From the NCBI RefSeq assembly GCF_015082335.1, contig NZ_BLRL01000004.1, positions 124,001 to 188,000 of the forward strand: DNA of 64,000 bases. The letters are read 5' to 3'. Position numbers and translations under genes: made by a program. Positions 25,673-36,027 of this stretch are shown here, in pieces (positions within the stretch are counted from its first letter, which is position 1; every line of letters begins with the position of its first letter). The notes beneath the pieces are model-generated. The model worked only from the letters and a program-made list of their open reading frames with translations, did not search any database and had not been told where the DNA came from. Source of the stretch: Moritella sp. F3. GTDB taxonomy: Bacteria > Pseudomonadota > Gammaproteobacteria > Enterobacterales > Moritellaceae.

Positions 25673-25700
25673 TTGCAATCACATTCTGCTGCGGTATGTT
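25673..25700 (+). promoter_or_regulatory. Possible aroF promoter
   Basis: ttgcaa (25673-25678) and tatgtt (25695-25700) separated by 16 bp, 24 bp before the aroF start codon. No TyrR box (tgtaaa-N6-tttaca) was found around it. The hexamers are weak, so this is tentative. Confidence 0.3.
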
Positions 25701-25724
25701 GTTTATATATAATAAATAGGATAT

Positions 25725-26804
25725 ATGAGCAACGTAATGGAAAAAGATACCTTAAATAATGTACATATTTGTTCTGAACAAGTATTGATGACACCTGCCG
25801 AATTAAAATCAAAATTACCTATTTCAGAGCATGCACTTGGTTATATACACTCTGCACGTGAAACGATTGCTAATATTATCGCTGGTACAGATAAGCGCTT
25901 GTTAGTCGTGTGCGGTCCTTGCTCAATTCATGATGACAAAGCGGCGTTAGAATATGCCCACAAATTAAAATCACTGCATGACGAACTAGGTGATAGCCTT
26001 TATATCGTGATGCGTGTGTACTTTGAAAAACCACGTACAACAGTTGGCTGGAAAGGCGCAATTAATGACCCGCATATGGATGGTTCATTTGATGTTGAAA
26101 CGGGTTTAATCAATGCACGTAAATTATTAATCACCCTTGCTGAAATGGAAATACCAACAGCAACGGAAGCCCTGGATCCAATTAGCCCACAATACCTTGC
26201 TGAGTTATTTGCGTGGTCTGCAATTGGCGCACGTACTACAGAGTCTCAAACTCACCGTGAGATGGCATCTGGCTTGTCTATGCCTGTAGGCTTTAAAAAT
26301 GGTACTGACGGTAGCCTATCAACGGCAATCAATGCTATGAAATCTGCGTCGCATTCACATCGCTTCATGGGTATTAACCAAGAAGGTCAGGTGGCATTAC
26401 TGCAAACTCAAGGTAATCCAGACGGTCACGTTATTTTACGTGGCGGTAAGCAACCTAACTACGATTCAGTTGCGGTAGCATTAGCAGAGAAAGACATGGT
26501 TAAAGCGGGCTTACGTCCAAGCTTGATGGTTGATTGTAGCCACGCTAATTCAAATAAAAACCATGAACTACAGCCATTAGTCGCGAAAAATGTTATTCAC
26601 CAGATCCAGGAGGGTAATAACTCAATTATCGGCGTGATGATTGAAAGTCACCTTAATGGTGGTAATCAGTCGTCAGAACAACCGATTGCGGATATGGCTT
26701 ATGGTGTGTCTGTGACTGATGCATGTATCGATTGGGCAACGACTGATACATTATTACGTGAAACAGCCATTGAATTAAGCGGTTGTCTAACTAAAAGAAC
26801 ATAG
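25725..26804 (+). CDS. aroF: DAHP synthase (3-deoxy-7-phosphoheptulonate synthase)
   Basis: A 359-residue class I-alpha DAHP synthase, condensing PEP and erythrose-4-phosphate at the entry to the shikimate pathway. Metal and substrate motifs CGPCSIHDD, RVYFEKPRTTVGWKG, VGFKNGTDG and DCSHANSNKNH are intact. Position directly upstream of tyrA identifies it as the tyrosine-type isoenzyme (AroF). AGGA lies five bases upstream of the ATG. The N-terminal ~40 residues carry the feedback region in this family; sensitivity to tyrosine is inferred from gene order, not read from residues. Confidence 0.95.
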   Translation: MSNVMEKDTLNNVHICSEQVLMTPAELKSKLPISEHALGYIHSARETIANIIAGTDKRLLVVCGPCSIHDDKAALEYAHKLKSLHDELGDSLYIVMRVYFEKPRTTVGWKGAINDPHMDGSFDVETGLINARKLLITLAEMEIPTATEALDPISPQYLAELFAWSAIGARTTESQTHREMASGLSMPVGFKNGTDGSLSTAINAMKSASHSHRFMGINQEGQVALLQTQGNPDGHVILRGGKQPNYDSVAVALAEKDMVKAGLRPSLMVDCSHANSNKNHELQPLVAKNVIHQIQEGNNSIIGVMIESHLNGGNQSSEQPIADMAYGVSVTDACIDWATTDTLLRETAIELSGCLTKRT

Positions 26805-26882
26805 GTTTTAGGTTGTAATACACAGTCCTTAGGTTGGACTGGGTAATATAGTCTATCAAGGACGTTATAAGGTGAATGGTCA

Positions 26883-28025
26883 GTGAAACTGGATCCGTTA
26901 GGTAAATTAAGAGATAAAATCGATGATGTTGACCAGCAGTTGGTTGACTTACTCGCACAGCGCATCGCATTAGTGGCGGAAGTCGGAGAGATAAAAAGTG
27001 AGCATGGCTTACCTATTTATGTCCCTGAACGTGAAACTGCGATGTTAGAAAAACGACGCGAGGAAGCCGAAAGCAAAGGCGTTCCTGGTGACCTGATTGA
27101 AGATGTATTACGCCGTGTCATGCGCGAGTCGTATGCGTCTGAAAAAGATTCCGGTTTCAAAACCGTGAAACCGGAATTGGGTCGTGTTGTGGTGATCGGT
27201 GGTGCGGGTAAATTGGGTATGTTGTTTGTACGCATGTTCCGTTTGTCTGGTTATCAGGTTGATATTCTTGAGCAGGGCGACTGGGATAAGGCGGATGCGT
27301 TATTTGCTAATGCTGGGCTGGTGGTTGTCTCTGTACCGATTAATCTAACCGAAACTATTATTGCTAAGTTAAGCCGTTTACCAAAAGATTGTGTATTGGC
27401 CGATATTACCAGTATTAAGAGTAAACCGTTGCAAGCGATGCTTAACGCCCATCAAGGTCCTGTTGTTGGTTTACATCCAATGTTTGGTCCTGATGTAGGG
27501 AATTTAGCTAAGCAGGTTATAGTTTGCTGTGATGGCCGTGGTAAAGATCAATACCAATGGTTGTTAGAGCAAATGCAGATCTGGGGCGCGCGTATATATG
27601 ACGTTGACGCTAAGCAACATGATGAAGCGATGACGCTGATCCAAGCATTACGTCACTTTACGACGTTTGTTTATGGGGCGCATCTCGCGGAAGAGAACCC
27701 AGATATTCAGCAGTTACTGGATCTGAGCTCTCCGATTTATCGCTTAGAATTAGCGATGGTCGGGCGTCTTTTTGCACAGGATCCAACCTTGTATGCAGAT
27801 ATTATTTTAGCGTCAGACAATAATATTGCCATGATCCGTCGTTATGCAGAACGCTTTATGCAAGCCGCTGACATGTTAGAGCGTAAGGATAAAGATGGTT
27901 TTATCCGTTCGTTTGAAACGGTATCTGATTGGTTTGGTGACTATTCAACGCAGTTCTTGCAAGAAAGCCGCAACTTGTTGCTACAAGCTAATGATAATCG
28001 CCAATTCTTTGGTGTTGAAAGCTAA
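26883..28025 (+). CDS. tyrA: Bifunctional chorismate mutase / prephenate dehydrogenase
   Basis: A 380-residue fusion making 4-hydroxyphenylpyruvate for tyrosine. Chorismate mutase of the AroQ type at ~1-90 ([19 protein letters not shown] ... VPERE), then a Rossmann fold starting [14 protein letters not shown] and the prephenate dehydrogenase helical domain with [10 protein letters not shown]. The start is GTG, supported by AAGGTG eight bases upstream; a nearby ATG at 26876 is in another frame. It is 78 bp after aroF and forms an operon with it. Confidence 0.96.
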   Translation: MKLDPLGKLRDKIDDVDQQLVDLLAQRIALVAEVGEIKSEHGLPIYVPERETAMLEKRREEAESKGVPGDLIEDVLRRVMRESYASEKDSGFKTVKPELGRVVVIGGAGKLGMLFVRMFRLSGYQVDILEQGDWDKADALFANAGLVVVSVPINLTETIIAKLSRLPKDCVLADITSIKSKPLQAMLNAHQGPVVGLHPMFGPDVGNLAKQVIVCCDGRGKDQYQWLLEQMQIWGARIYDVDAKQHDEAMTLIQALRHFTTFVYGAHLAEENPDIQQLLDLSSPIYRLELAMVGRLFAQDPTLYADIILASDNNIAMIRRYAERFMQAADMLERKDKDGFIRSFETVSDWFGDYSTQFLQESRNLLLQANDNRQFFGVES

Positions 28026-28069
28026 ACCTCAGTGTTGAAAGTTAAGAACTTTGGTATCGAGATGATGGC

Positions 28070-28107
28070 ATACCTACCAATCAAAAGTTGGTAGGTATTT
28101 TTATTTT
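28070..28107 (+). terminator. Terminator of aroF-tyrA
   Basis: An 11-bp stem atacctaccaa / ttggtaggtat with a 7-nt loop, then a T-rich tract. 45 bp after the tyrA stop codon. Confidence 0.92.
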
Positions 28108-28140
28108 TGTAATTGTCACAGATAGTATTAACTGTCTTTT

Positions 28141-28461
28141 TTAGAAAAGCGATTTCTGCCGCCCTTCATTCGATTTATTTTTCACCGTATTTTTATAATA
28201 CTGCATCCAAGCCATGTTACTTCGAGGGAATTCTACTTGTACTGACGCGTGTAATAATTTTTTTACTTCAGCGTAGCTGCCTTGATAAGTTTGATTATTA
28301 AACCCATGCTCGATGACTTCAAATGTATTATTTACTGTTGCTCGAATCAGGATGTATCTGTCTCGTTTATAGGTTTTAAAGATAACGGATTCATCGGCAT
28401 GTAAATATTTCAGATAACGATCTATTTCTTTTAATAGTGTCTTAAAATCAATTCGTTTCAT
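28141..28461 (-). CDS. Unknown protein, second gene of a two-gene cassette
   Basis: A 106-residue basic protein: helical start (FKTLLKEIDRYLKYL), then KTYKRDRYILIRATVNNTFEVIEHGF, YAEVKKLLHASV and VEFPRS, suggesting a small alpha/beta fold. I recall an uncharacterised bacterial family with KRDR, IE.GF and EFPRS spacing of this kind but cannot name it. It lies 20 bp downstream of another unknown gene of nearly the same size, and the pair sits between tyrA and pheA. Toxin-antitoxin partner or other two-component small system is a guess. Confidence 0.65.
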   Translation of the reverse strand: MKRIDFKTLLKEIDRYLKYLHADESVIFKTYKRDRYILIRATVNNTFEVIEHGFNNQTYQGSYAEVKKLLHASVQVEFPRSNMAWMQYYKNTVKNKSNEGRQKSLF

Positions 28462-28481
28462 TTCATTATATCCCTCGATTA

Positions 28482-28814
28482 TTAATCAACTAGATCTGTT
28501 TTTTCTAATAAGCTGCAATATATTTTTTTGGTGATGTTATCGCTGATATAAATAATTTTAATCACGTTATTGTGATGGACAAATGCCACACGACAACTTA
28601 ATTGTGGAGTCAGAACAATCTTATACTCTTCTATTTTGTTGCCTTGATGCGTTAGCTTGTGAGCAAATTTAATTTTGTAGCTATTGGTGTTTAGTAAAGT
28701 GGGGAGCCTTTCTTCAATATCTTGTTCTATTGTGGTTTTGAATTGCGCATGCTTAGAAAAAAACTTACGTAAATGGTTGTTGCTATCATAAGTAATACTG
28801 CTAAATAACTGCAT
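28482..28814 (-). CDS. Unknown protein, first gene of a two-gene cassette (RelE-like pattern)
   Basis: A 110-residue protein. The C-terminal half alternates strands in the order seen in RelE/ParE toxins: YKIVLTPQLSCRVAFVHHNN, then VIKIIYISDNITKKIYCSLLE. The N-terminal half is helical and basic. I cannot confirm membership of that superfamily by eye. It is co-oriented with the 106-residue gene 20 bp downstream and appears to be the promoter-proximal gene. It is AT-rich compared with the aroF, tyrA and pheA genes around it. Confidence 0.62.
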   Translation of the reverse strand: MQLFSSITYDSNNHLRKFFSKHAQFKTTIEQDIEERLPTLLNTNSYKIKFAHKLTHQGNKIEEYKIVLTPQLSCRVAFVHHNNVIKIIYISDNITKKIYCSLLEKTDLVD

Positions 28815-28930
28815 ACATTCAGCTCTTTTAGTGAAATATGATATAAATGTATCACCAAAATTAAAGTATGTAGTTTTAAGTTAATAAGGTTTATAAAGTA
28901 AATAAAGTAAGTGGCAATGCTGATAGATAT

Positions 28931-28960
28931 AAAAAATCCGATGTTGAGTCAACATCGGAT
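28931..28960 (-). terminator. Terminator of pheA
   Basis: A 10-bp perfect stem atccgatgtt / aacatcggat with a 5-nt loop; a T6 run follows on the minus strand. 35 bp after the pheA stop codon. Confidence 0.93.
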
Positions 28961-28994
28961 CCGACTTAAATTATTGTAATGTTATAGTCAGTGT

Positions 28995-30161
28995 TTATAG
29001 CAAATCTTCTGGTACGTCCGTTGCAGCCACGTCTTCACTTGGGTAACAACCTAATACTTTCAGTTGGTTGGTTATGCGTGTTAGTTGTTTAATCACCGTC
29101 TGCATGTTTTCTGATTGTAAGTTAGCCGCCACATCAATATAGAACATCTCTTCCCAAGGATTACCTTGAATAGGGCGTGATTCTAATTTAGTCATGTTTA
29201 CGCCTTGTTCGCGTAATACTAATAATGCTTCTACTAGACAACCAGCTTGTTGACCTGTCGACATTGTAAACGTCGTTTTAGCTGGAATTTGTACGGCAAC
29301 ATCAACAGGCTTACGTGCAACGACAATAAAGCGGCTGTAGTTTTCTGTTTGATTTGCTAAGCCTGTACGAATTGGAACCAGACCGTACAATTCACCACCT
29401 GTGATGCTACCAATAGCTGCGACTGTATCGTTGTTTAACTCTTTTACTTTCGCCATTGCAGCTGATGAGCTATCCACAAATTCAATTTTAATGTGTGGGT
29501 GGGCACTTAAAAACAGTGAACACTGTGCAAATGGTTGTGGATGCGCGTAGATCGTTTTAATTTTCGATAAGTCAGTATCACAAGTGGTGATTAAACTATG
29601 CTCAATTGGTTGAGTTAGCTCACCAACAATCGATAAACTTGTGTGCTGTAATAAGTCGTAAACATCATTAATACTACCCGAAGATGTATTTTCGATTGGT
29701 AGCATACCGTAATCAGCTTGGCCTTTTTCAACTGCAGAGATGATTTTCTGGAAAGTCGGGAAACCTAATTCCACTAAGCTGTCGTCTTGACGTGCAAAAT
29801 ATTTCTTACATGCAAGGTTAGAGTAAGAACCTTTATCACCTAAGAATGCCACTCGCGCAACTGATACCGCCGCGTTAGGGTTTTTGATTTGTTGTAAAAA
29901 TGCTTGCTGTAATAATACTGAGTCTTCAAGCACTGTGTGATAAATGTTCATGATGTAGTTGCTATCAAGGCCAAGTTCACGACCTTGGTTAATTAAACGC
30001 ACTAATAATTGCTGTTCACGGTCTTGGTCACGTACTGGTTTACTCGTCGATTGCTTGCTCTTTGCCACTTCGATGGCTAATTCTCTGCGTTCGGATAGTA
30101 ATGCTAATAAGTTGCTATCAAGTGTCGTAATACGAGTTCTAATATCGTTGAGGTCTGCCAT
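28995..30161 (-). CDS. pheA: Bifunctional chorismate mutase / prephenate dehydratase
   Basis: A 388-residue P-protein giving phenylpyruvate for phenylalanine. AroQ chorismate mutase domain at ~1-90 (IRTRITTLDSNLLALLSERR), prephenate dehydratase at ~105-285 (VAFLGDKGSYSNLA, IENTSSGSINDVYDLL) and a C-terminal ACT domain at ~300-375 with the ESRP element (LESRPIQGNPWEE) that binds phenylalanine for feedback inhibition. AAGGA lies nine bases upstream of the ATG. It faces tyrA, with raiA upstream, as in E. coli. I find no Phe-rich leader peptide, so control differs from the E. coli pheL attenuator. Confidence 0.97.
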   Translation of the reverse strand: MADLNDIRTRITTLDSNLLALLSERRELAIEVAKSKQSTSKPVRDQDREQQLLVRLINQGRELGLDSNYIMNIYHTVLEDSVLLQQAFLQQIKNPNAAVSVARVAFLGDKGSYSNLACKKYFARQDDSLVELGFPTFQKIISAVEKGQADYGMLPIENTSSGSINDVYDLLQHTSLSIVGELTQPIEHSLITTCDTDLSKIKTIYAHPQPFAQCSLFLSAHPHIKIEFVDSSSAAMAKVKELNNDTVAAIGSITGGELYGLVPIRTGLANQTENYSRFIVVARKPVDVAVQIPAKTTFTMSTGQQAGCLVEALLVLREQGVNMTKLESRPIQGNPWEEMFYIDVAANLQSENMQTVIKQLTRITNQLKVLGCYPSEDVAATDVPEDLL

Positions 30162-30242
30162 GCAATAGGATCCTTGTGCGTACTTTCTAAGTTAGGGTAT
30201 ATATATGCCTAATGGTGCACATTTATTTATAATTGATTGTTT

Positions 30243-30271
30243 AATTTATTTATCTAGCGAGGCAAAGTCAA
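30243..30271 (-). promoter_or_regulatory. Predicted sigma-70 promoter of pheA
   Basis: On the minus strand TTGACT (30266-30271) and TAAATT (30243-30248) are separated by exactly 17 bp, placing transcription start about 75 bp upstream of the pheA ATG. It lies downstream of the raiA terminator hairpin, so pheA is transcribed independently. Confidence 0.6.
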
Positions 30272-30296
30272 GGTGTCTGAGGCAAACTGCGGAAAT

Positions 30297-30323
30297 AAAA
30301 AAGCGCAGTCCTATGCTGCGCTT
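30297..30323 (-). terminator. Terminator of raiA
   Basis: An 8-bp stem aagcgcag / ctgcgctt with a 7-nt loop and, on the minus strand, a T6 run. A second hairpin, tgcacctc / gagatgca (30333-30355, one G-U pair), lies just upstream of it. It lies between raiA and the pheA promoter. Confidence 0.85.
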
Positions 30324-30400
30324 ATTTGTTGCACCTCTAATCAGTGGAGATGCAGAAATTATTAGGTCTTTCTACTAATATTTTTGATTAGTATTGTTTA

Positions 30401-30787
30401 TTAATATTCTGCGAGTTCTAACTCGTCGTCAGAAATCTTTTCAACAGGTAGTTCTTCACCGCTGATGACACCTGCACGACACTGCTCTTTACCGCTTTTA
30501 TGCGCTGAGTGTTTTTCGCTGTATTTATTTAATTGACGCTCTAGCTTTTGGCCTAAAATCGTAATTGCAGCGTAAAGATCTTCTCCTTCAGAAACTGCGA
30601 GTAGTTGGCCTTGAGGAAGATGAATGCTAGCCTCAATTTTTTTAATGTTATTCTTGTCTTTACTGATCGTTACGTGCGGGTTAATCATTGGAATATTAAA
30701 GCGTTCTAGCTTCGCATATTTCATCGCAAGTTTTTCGTGCATAGGAGCCGTAACTTTGATTTCTTTACTGGTTATTTCAAATGTCAT
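30401..30787 (-). CDS. raiA: Ribosome-associated inhibitor RaiA / HPF family
   Basis: A protein of about 128 residues that binds the decoding centre of 70S ribosomes and keeps them inactive under stress or cold. Sequence shows the S30AE pattern: FEITSKEIKVTAPMHEKLAMKYAKLER, VTISKDKN and the basic helix AAITILGQKLERQLNKYSEKH, with an acidic C-terminal tail as in E. coli RaiA. Start choice: AAGGAG abuts the first ATG (30793) but is six bases from the second (30787), so the second is used. Single gene upstream of pheA, as in E. coli. Confidence 0.92.
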   Translation of the reverse strand: MTFEITSKEIKVTAPMHEKLAMKYAKLERFNIPMINPHVTISKDKNNIKKIEASIHLPQGQLLAVSEGEDLYAAITILGQKLERQLNKYSEKHSAHKSGKEQCRAGVISGEELPVEKISDDELELAEY

Positions 30788-31021
30788 AGACATCTCCTTG
30801 GGGTAATGACCTGATTTGGTACAACTTCAGAATACGACTTTTAGGCTAAAAAAAAGTGATCTGCATCACGTTTTTAAACTTGGTATTTAAAATGCCCAAA
30901 AAGTGTGATCAGCTAATCATTTATAGGTGTTTATCTTAAATGCGTTGTTTTATAGCGGTTGCTTAGGCATTATGCCTAGTCCCGTAGTCGATAAATTTAA
31001 ATAATTACTGAACCCAATAAT

Positions 31022-32884
31022 ATGTCTGATAAATGTAATATAACCAGTCCACATGCCGAATCTGTTGTTGAAGCAGCAGGCCTTAACCAGGTGTTATTAC
31101 AATTAACGGTCATTGATTGGTGCGGTAGTGATGAATTTGTTGGCTTTATTGACGATGTCGTCAAGGCCACAATAAAATCATTAACGCTTAAAAGTGTTGA
31201 GATCCATATTTTTGGCGACACGTTCGCTGAACTTACTTCGCTATTACCACAACATCTTACCCAGACACATCAAAACAATAATTTTGATGTGTCGGAATTA
31301 TCACAGCTACATTCAGATCATGATGTTGTACGGATTATTGCTAAAGACGACTTTTTAAAGACGCTTAACTTGGTCGTACCACTGTTCAATAATAATATTT
31401 GTATTGGCGTGATGTATTTTAATGGCATCATCGAAAGTGATGTACCAGCACCTCATACTTTATCTTTTTGTCGAGCTATTGCGGCGTTAATTCAGCGTAA
31501 TTTTCGCTTGATGGATAATGAGTTACGTTATGGCCTTTCTATGCTTAGCGCGAGCCAATCGCAAGATGAATTTCATCGTTTAGCATTTTTTGATTCGTTA
31601 ACCGGACTGGCTAATCGCCGTTTGTTAAATCAAACCATTGAAGCGGAGTACCTGTTAGCGAAAAATAATGATGTGGTTGGTGCGTTGTTGTTTATCGACC
31701 TGGATTTTTTTAAAGCGATTAACGATTCTTTGGGGCATGCGGTCGGTGATGGCATCTTGGTTGAGGTTGCTGAACGCTTAAAAGAGATCCCAAGGGCTGA
31801 AGACTTTATAGCGCGCCTTGGTGGCGATGAATTTGTGATCTTATTGCCCGGTTTGTCGGAAAACCCAATGCATGCAGAGCAACATGCTAATTTACTGGCT
31901 GAGCAATTAATTGACCGTATTTCTGAACCGTATTTATACAAGGGCCAATCTTTGTATATTGGCGCAAGTATTGGTGTAACTTTGTTTCCAAGTAAGGGTC
32001 AGCAAGCTGATGATTTATTGCAGCAAGCTGATACCGCCATGTATCAAGCTAAATCAAATGGTCGTAAAAAAGTATCATTTTTTGATATCACCATGCAGCG
32101 TAAAGCCGATAAACGCTTACATATTTATAATTGTCTGAAAAGTGCGATTGCTAAGAATGAGTTATTTTTGCATTACCAACCTCAGCACATGGTGCAAAGT
32201 GGTGAGATCATTGGCGTTGAAGCATTAGTTCGTTGGCATTTAGACGGTAAAAAACTGATTTCACCAGCAGAATTTATTCCCATTGCTGAAGAGACCGATC
32301 TGATTATTGATATTGGTATTTGGGTGTTACAAGCCGCATGCCGTCAATTTGTCGAGTGGCGATCGCAAGGGATTGATGTACCGCAATTATCGGTCAATGT
32401 GAGTACCCGTCAGTTTCATGATCAAAACTTTGTTGATTCAATACTCATGGTATTAGATGAAACAGGCATGGACCCGATGCAATTGAACTTAGAGATCACA
32501 GAGTCTGTCGTGATTGAGCATGCCGAAGAAGCAATTCGTACAATGACAGATTTAAAGAATGTCGGTGTTAGTTTTGCTATTGATGACTTTGGCGCGGGTT
32601 ATTCATCGCTGAGTTATTTAAAACGTTTACCGGCCAATGAATTAAAAATAGATCGCTCGTTTATTCAGAACATTCCGCTTAATGTCTCTGATATGGCGAT
32701 TGTTGAAGCTGTTTTGGCGATGGCAAAACACATGGGCTTTAATGTGACCGCTGAAGGTGTTGAAAGTCGCCAGCAGTTGGAGTTTTTACAGCGTCAGGAA
32801 TGCAGTTTTTATCAAGGGTTTTATGCAAGTAAACCGTTGTCGGCAGAACACCTCGCTCTCTACATCAAACGTCTGCAAGGATAG
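31022..32884 (+). CDS. GGDEF-EAL cyclic-di-GMP protein
   Basis: A 620-residue cytosolic protein with an N-terminal GAF-like region (~15-170), a GGDEF domain (~185-350) and an EAL domain (~365-618). The GGDEF motif at ~267 is intact and preceded by an I-site RAED five residues upstream, so cyclase activity and product inhibition are both plausible. The EAL domain has EALVRW at ~400 and DDFGAGYSSLSYLKRLP, the metal-binding signature, so phosphodiesterase activity is also plausible. Whether it makes or breaks c-di-GMP cannot be told from sequence. A single gene. Confidence 0.94.
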   Translation: MSDKCNITSPHAESVVEAAGLNQVLLQLTVIDWCGSDEFVGFIDDVVKATIKSLTLKSVEIHIFGDTFAELTSLLPQHLTQTHQNNNFDVSELSQLHSDHDVVRIIAKDDFLKTLNLVVPLFNNNICIGVMYFNGIIESDVPAPHTLSFCRAIAALIQRNFRLMDNELRYGLSMLSASQSQDEFHRLAFFDSLTGLANRRLLNQTIEAEYLLAKNNDVVGALLFIDLDFFKAINDSLGHAVGDGILVEVAERLKEIPRAEDFIARLGGDEFVILLPGLSENPMHAEQHANLLAEQLIDRISEPYLYKGQSLYIGASIGVTLFPSKGQQADDLLQQADTAMYQAKSNGRKKVSFFDITMQRKADKRLHIYNCLKSAIAKNELFLHYQPQHMVQSGEIIGVEALVRWHLDGKKLISPAEFIPIAEETDLIIDIGIWVLQAACRQFVEWRSQGIDVPQLSVNVSTRQFHDQNFVDSILMVLDETGMDPMQLNLEITESVVIEHAEEAIRTMTDLKNVGVSFAIDDFGAGYSSLSYLKRLPANELKIDRSFIQNIPLNVSDMAIVEAVLAMAKHMGFNVTAEGVESRQQLEFLQRQECSFYQGFYASKPLSAEHLALYIKRLQG

Positions 32885-33058
32885 TTGGCGTTGGTTATAA
32901 CCCTAAGGTTATAAATTTCGAAATTTACTGAACATTTTTGTCACTTTAGTATCTATATCCTTGTTAAAGGGTGTTAAATAAGAGTGAAACAAGAGTTAAA
33001 TGCTATCATTTTAGTAACTCATTAAATCACGTTCTTCATCGGCTAAAGGAACCTCGCC

Positions 33059-34930
33059 ATGAATAAACTGCTCCGAATCGCATTACTATCTCTCAGTTCA
33101 TTGTTATTTACGCAACCAGTCTTCGCGGCACCGAACACGAGTGAACCACTACGACGTGCAATTTCTATGCATGGCGAACCTGTCTATGGGCCCCATTTTA
33201 CTCATTTTAATTATGTTAATTTAAATGCCTCTCGTGCAGGATCTTTACGCCGAGCAGCAATGGGTAGCTTTGATAATTTTAATGCTTATATCGTTAAAGG
33301 CGTTGCTGCTGATGGCACTAGCTATCTGTTTGATACCTTGATGCAACAAAGTAGTGATGAAGCGTTTACTTTATATGCTTTAGTCGCTGAATTTATTGAA
33401 GTACCGGACGATCGCAGTTGGGTGCGCTTTCACTTAAACCCCAACGCTCGTTTTTCTGATGGCAGTGCGTTAACTGCAGCTGATGTGAAGTTCACTTTTG
33501 ATGTATTGATGGAAAAAGGCGTACCGCAATTGCGTGCGCAATACAAAGAAGTTACTAAGGTCGAAGTCGAAAGTAAATCTGTTATTAAATTTAGTTTTAA
33601 AGACAACAAGAATAAAGAACTGGCTTTGATTTTGGCACAGTTGCCGGTATTTTCAGAGAAAGATTGGCAAGGTAAAGATTTTGCTAAGGCCACGTTAAAT
33701 GTCCCTCTTGGCTCTGGGCCATACACCATAAAATCATTTGATGCTGGGCGTAGTATTGATTATCAACGCAATGAAAATTACTGGGCGAAGGACTTACCGG
33801 TCAATCGTGGACGTTATAATTTCAAGCATGTTATTTTTGATTATTACAAAGATGGCAGCATTGCTTTTGAAGCATTTAAAGCCGGAGAAGTTGATTTTAG
33901 AGCCGAAAATATCTCCAAACAATGGGCGACGGGTTATCAGGGGAAGCAATTTACCTCGGGTAACATTATCAAAGAAGAGATCCAGCATCAGAACCCACAA
34001 GGCATGCAGGCATTTTGGTTTAATCTGCGTAAAGATAAGTTTAAAGATCCCAATGTGCGTAAAGCATTGGGGTTAATGTTTGATTTTGAGTGGACGAATA
34101 AAACATTATTTTATGGTGCTTATAAGCGTTCAGAGAGTTTCTTTAGTAATTCCGAATTGGCGGCAAGGGGTATTCCTGAAGGCGATGAATTAGCCCTGCT
34201 TACGCCGTTTAAAGCACAATTACCTCCAGCGCTATTCACCCAAGCATATACATTAGATAAAACCAAAGGTAATGGCCGCGTACGGAAACAGCAGCGCCAA
34301 GCTATCCGTTTATTGAAGCAAGCGGGTTGGACATTAAAATCAGGCAAGATGGTCGACGCGAATGGAAAACAATTAAGTTTGGAATTCTTGGTGTATAGCC
34401 CGTCATTTGAACGTGTTATTCAACCATTTCGTAAAAATTTACAGCGTATTGGTGTGGCGTCTGAGATCCGTATTGTCGATGTATCACAGTATATCAATCG
34501 TTTAAATAGTTTTGATTTTGATATCTACACCTTGATTCAAGCGCAAAGTTTATCGCCGGGTAATGAACAGTTGAGTATGTGGGGCAGTGAATTTGCCAAT
34601 GTACCAGGCACACTTAATCGTATCGGTTTAGAAGATCCCGTGGTGGATGCGCTGGTGACAGAGGTGATTAATGCCACGGACCGTGAAAACTTAGTGACTG
34701 CCGCGAGAGCGCTTGACCGTGTATTGCTATGGAAAAACCTTGTGATCCCGCAATGGCATATCAGCAGTTATCGGGTTGCTTATTGGCAGCAGATACAACG
34801 TCCCGAAAAATTACCTAAGTACGGCTTAGCCATCGATAGTTGGTGGCAAGAGACTGATACTATTAATGGGCAAGGGGCTAGCAGGCAGAGCAGTACTCGA
34901 GGATTGAGTACTAGCAGACAGGACAATTAA
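33059..34930 (+). CDS. yejA: Peptide ABC transporter substrate-binding protein (YejA)
   Basis: A 623-residue periplasmic binding protein with a signal peptide ending [10 protein letters not shown]. It is of the large SBP_bac_5 peptide type, with [20 protein letters not shown] and [25 protein letters not shown] motifs of the YejA/oligopeptide family. It delivers peptides (in E. coli also microcin C) to YejBEF. The C-terminus carries a Ser/Arg-rich tail ([18 protein letters not shown]) not usual in the family. First gene of a tight four-gene operon, with AAAGGA upstream. Confidence 0.93.
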   Translation: MNKLLRIALLSLSSLLFTQPVFAAPNTSEPLRRAISMHGEPVYGPHFTHFNYVNLNASRAGSLRRAAMGSFDNFNAYIVKGVAADGTSYLFDTLMQQSSDEAFTLYALVAEFIEVPDDRSWVRFHLNPNARFSDGSALTAADVKFTFDVLMEKGVPQLRAQYKEVTKVEVESKSVIKFSFKDNKNKELALILAQLPVFSEKDWQGKDFAKATLNVPLGSGPYTIKSFDAGRSIDYQRNENYWAKDLPVNRGRYNFKHVIFDYYKDGSIAFEAFKAGEVDFRAENISKQWATGYQGKQFTSGNIIKEEIQHQNPQGMQAFWFNLRKDKFKDPNVRKALGLMFDFEWTNKTLFYGAYKRSESFFSNSELAARGIPEGDELALLTPFKAQLPPALFTQAYTLDKTKGNGRVRKQQRQAIRLLKQAGWTLKSGKMVDANGKQLSLEFLVYSPSFERVIQPFRKNLQRIGVASEIRIVDVSQYINRLNSFDFDIYTLIQAQSLSPGNEQLSMWGSEFANVPGTLNRIGLEDPVVDALVTEVINATDRENLVTAARALDRVLLWKNLVIPQWHISSYRVAYWQQIQRPEKLPKYGLAIDSWWQETDTINGQGASRQSSTRGLSTSRQDN

Positions 34931-34935
34931 ATTAC

Positions 34936-36027
34936 ATGTGGAGTTATATTTTACGTCGCTGTTTGTTAATGATCCCGACCTTGTTGGGTATCATCACGCT
35001 TAATTTTATTATTATTCAAGCGGCGCCTGGTGGCCCTGTTGAGCAGTCATTAGCTAAATTACAGGGGATTGAATCTTCAGCGACAAGTCGTGTTGACGGT
35101 AATGGTCAGGGCGAAGTCAAAGTGAATTTAAATAGCGGTGATGCAGGGCAGTACCGCGGTGCACAAGGTGTTGACCCTGAATATATTAAAGAGTTAGAGC
35201 GTTTATATGGCTTTGATAAACCTTTGCGTGAACGTTATTGGAAAATGCTAAAGAGCTATGTGCTATTTGATTTTGGCGATAGCTTTTTTCGTGACAGTTC
35301 GGTTATTGATTTAGTGTTGGATAAGTTGCCCGTTTCTATTTCATTAGGGCTGTGGACGACGCTCTTGGTGTATCTTATTTCGATACCGTTGGGCATTAAA
35401 AAAGCCATTTCCCATGGTTCAGCGTTTGATGTTTGGAGTTCCAGTGCCGTGGTGATTGGTTTCGCGATCCCTAATTTTTTATTCGCGTTATTACTCATCG
35501 TGTTGTTTGCCGGAGGCAGTTATTTTGATTGGTTTCCATTACGTGGGTTAACGTCGGCGAACTTCGATGAATTATCGACTTTCGAGCAAATTAAAGATTA
35601 TTTTTGGCATTTGGCATTACCTGTTTTAGCGTCTGTGATCAGCAGTTTTGCCACTTTAACCTTACTGACTAAAAATACCTTTTTAGATGAAATTAATAAG
35701 CAATATGTGACCACAGCTAGAGCTAAAGGATTGAGCGAAAACCAAGTGTTATATGGGCATGTATTTCGTAATGCGATGTTATTGGTGATTGCTGGGTTAC
35801 CGGCAGCTCTGATCAGTATTTTCTTTACTGGCTCCTTGATGATTGAAATTATCTTCTCACTCGATGGTTTAGGCTTATTAGGCTTTGAATCGGTGATTAA
35901 TCGTGATTATCCTGTGGTGTTTGGCACCTTGTATATCTTTACGTTAATGGGGCTGATTATTAAGTTAATCAGTGATGTCACCTATATGTTGATTGATCCA
36001 AGGATTAATTTTGAGGCGCAATCATAA
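34936..36027 (+). CDS. yejB: Peptide ABC transporter permease YejB
   Basis: A 363-residue inner-membrane permease with about six TM segments (first at ~9-29, others from ~135). It has the EAA-type loop for contact with the ATPase ([24 protein letters not shown]) and the long periplasmic insert after TM1 typical of YejB. Five bases after yejA; its stop overlaps the yejE start by one base. Confidence 0.95.
   Translation: MWSYILRRCLLMIPTLLGIITLNFIIIQAAPGGPVEQSLAKLQGIESSATSRVDGNGQGEVKVNLNSGDAGQYRGAQGVDPEYIKELERLYGFDKPLRERYWKMLKSYVLFDFGDSFFRDSSVIDLVLDKLPVSISLGLWTTLLVYLISIPLGIKKAISHGSAFDVWSSSAVVIGFAIPNFLFALLLIVLFAGGSYFDWFPLRGLTSANFDELSTFEQIKDYFWHLALPVLASVISSFATLTLLTKNTFLDEINKQYVTTARAKGLSENQVLYGHVFRNAMLLVIAGLPAALISIFFTGSLMIEIIFSLDGLGLLGFESVINRDYPVVFGTLYIFTLMGLIIKLISDVTYMLIDPRINFEAQS

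Noticed and set aside
25560..25724. TyrR boxes upstream of aroF
   Set aside because: No tgtaaa-N6-tttaca pattern close to consensus was found by eye.
28995..30400. PheL-type attenuator before pheA
   Set aside because: The hairpin with T-run at 30297-30323 lies upstream of the predicted pheA promoter and ends raiA; no Phe-rich leader peptide was found.
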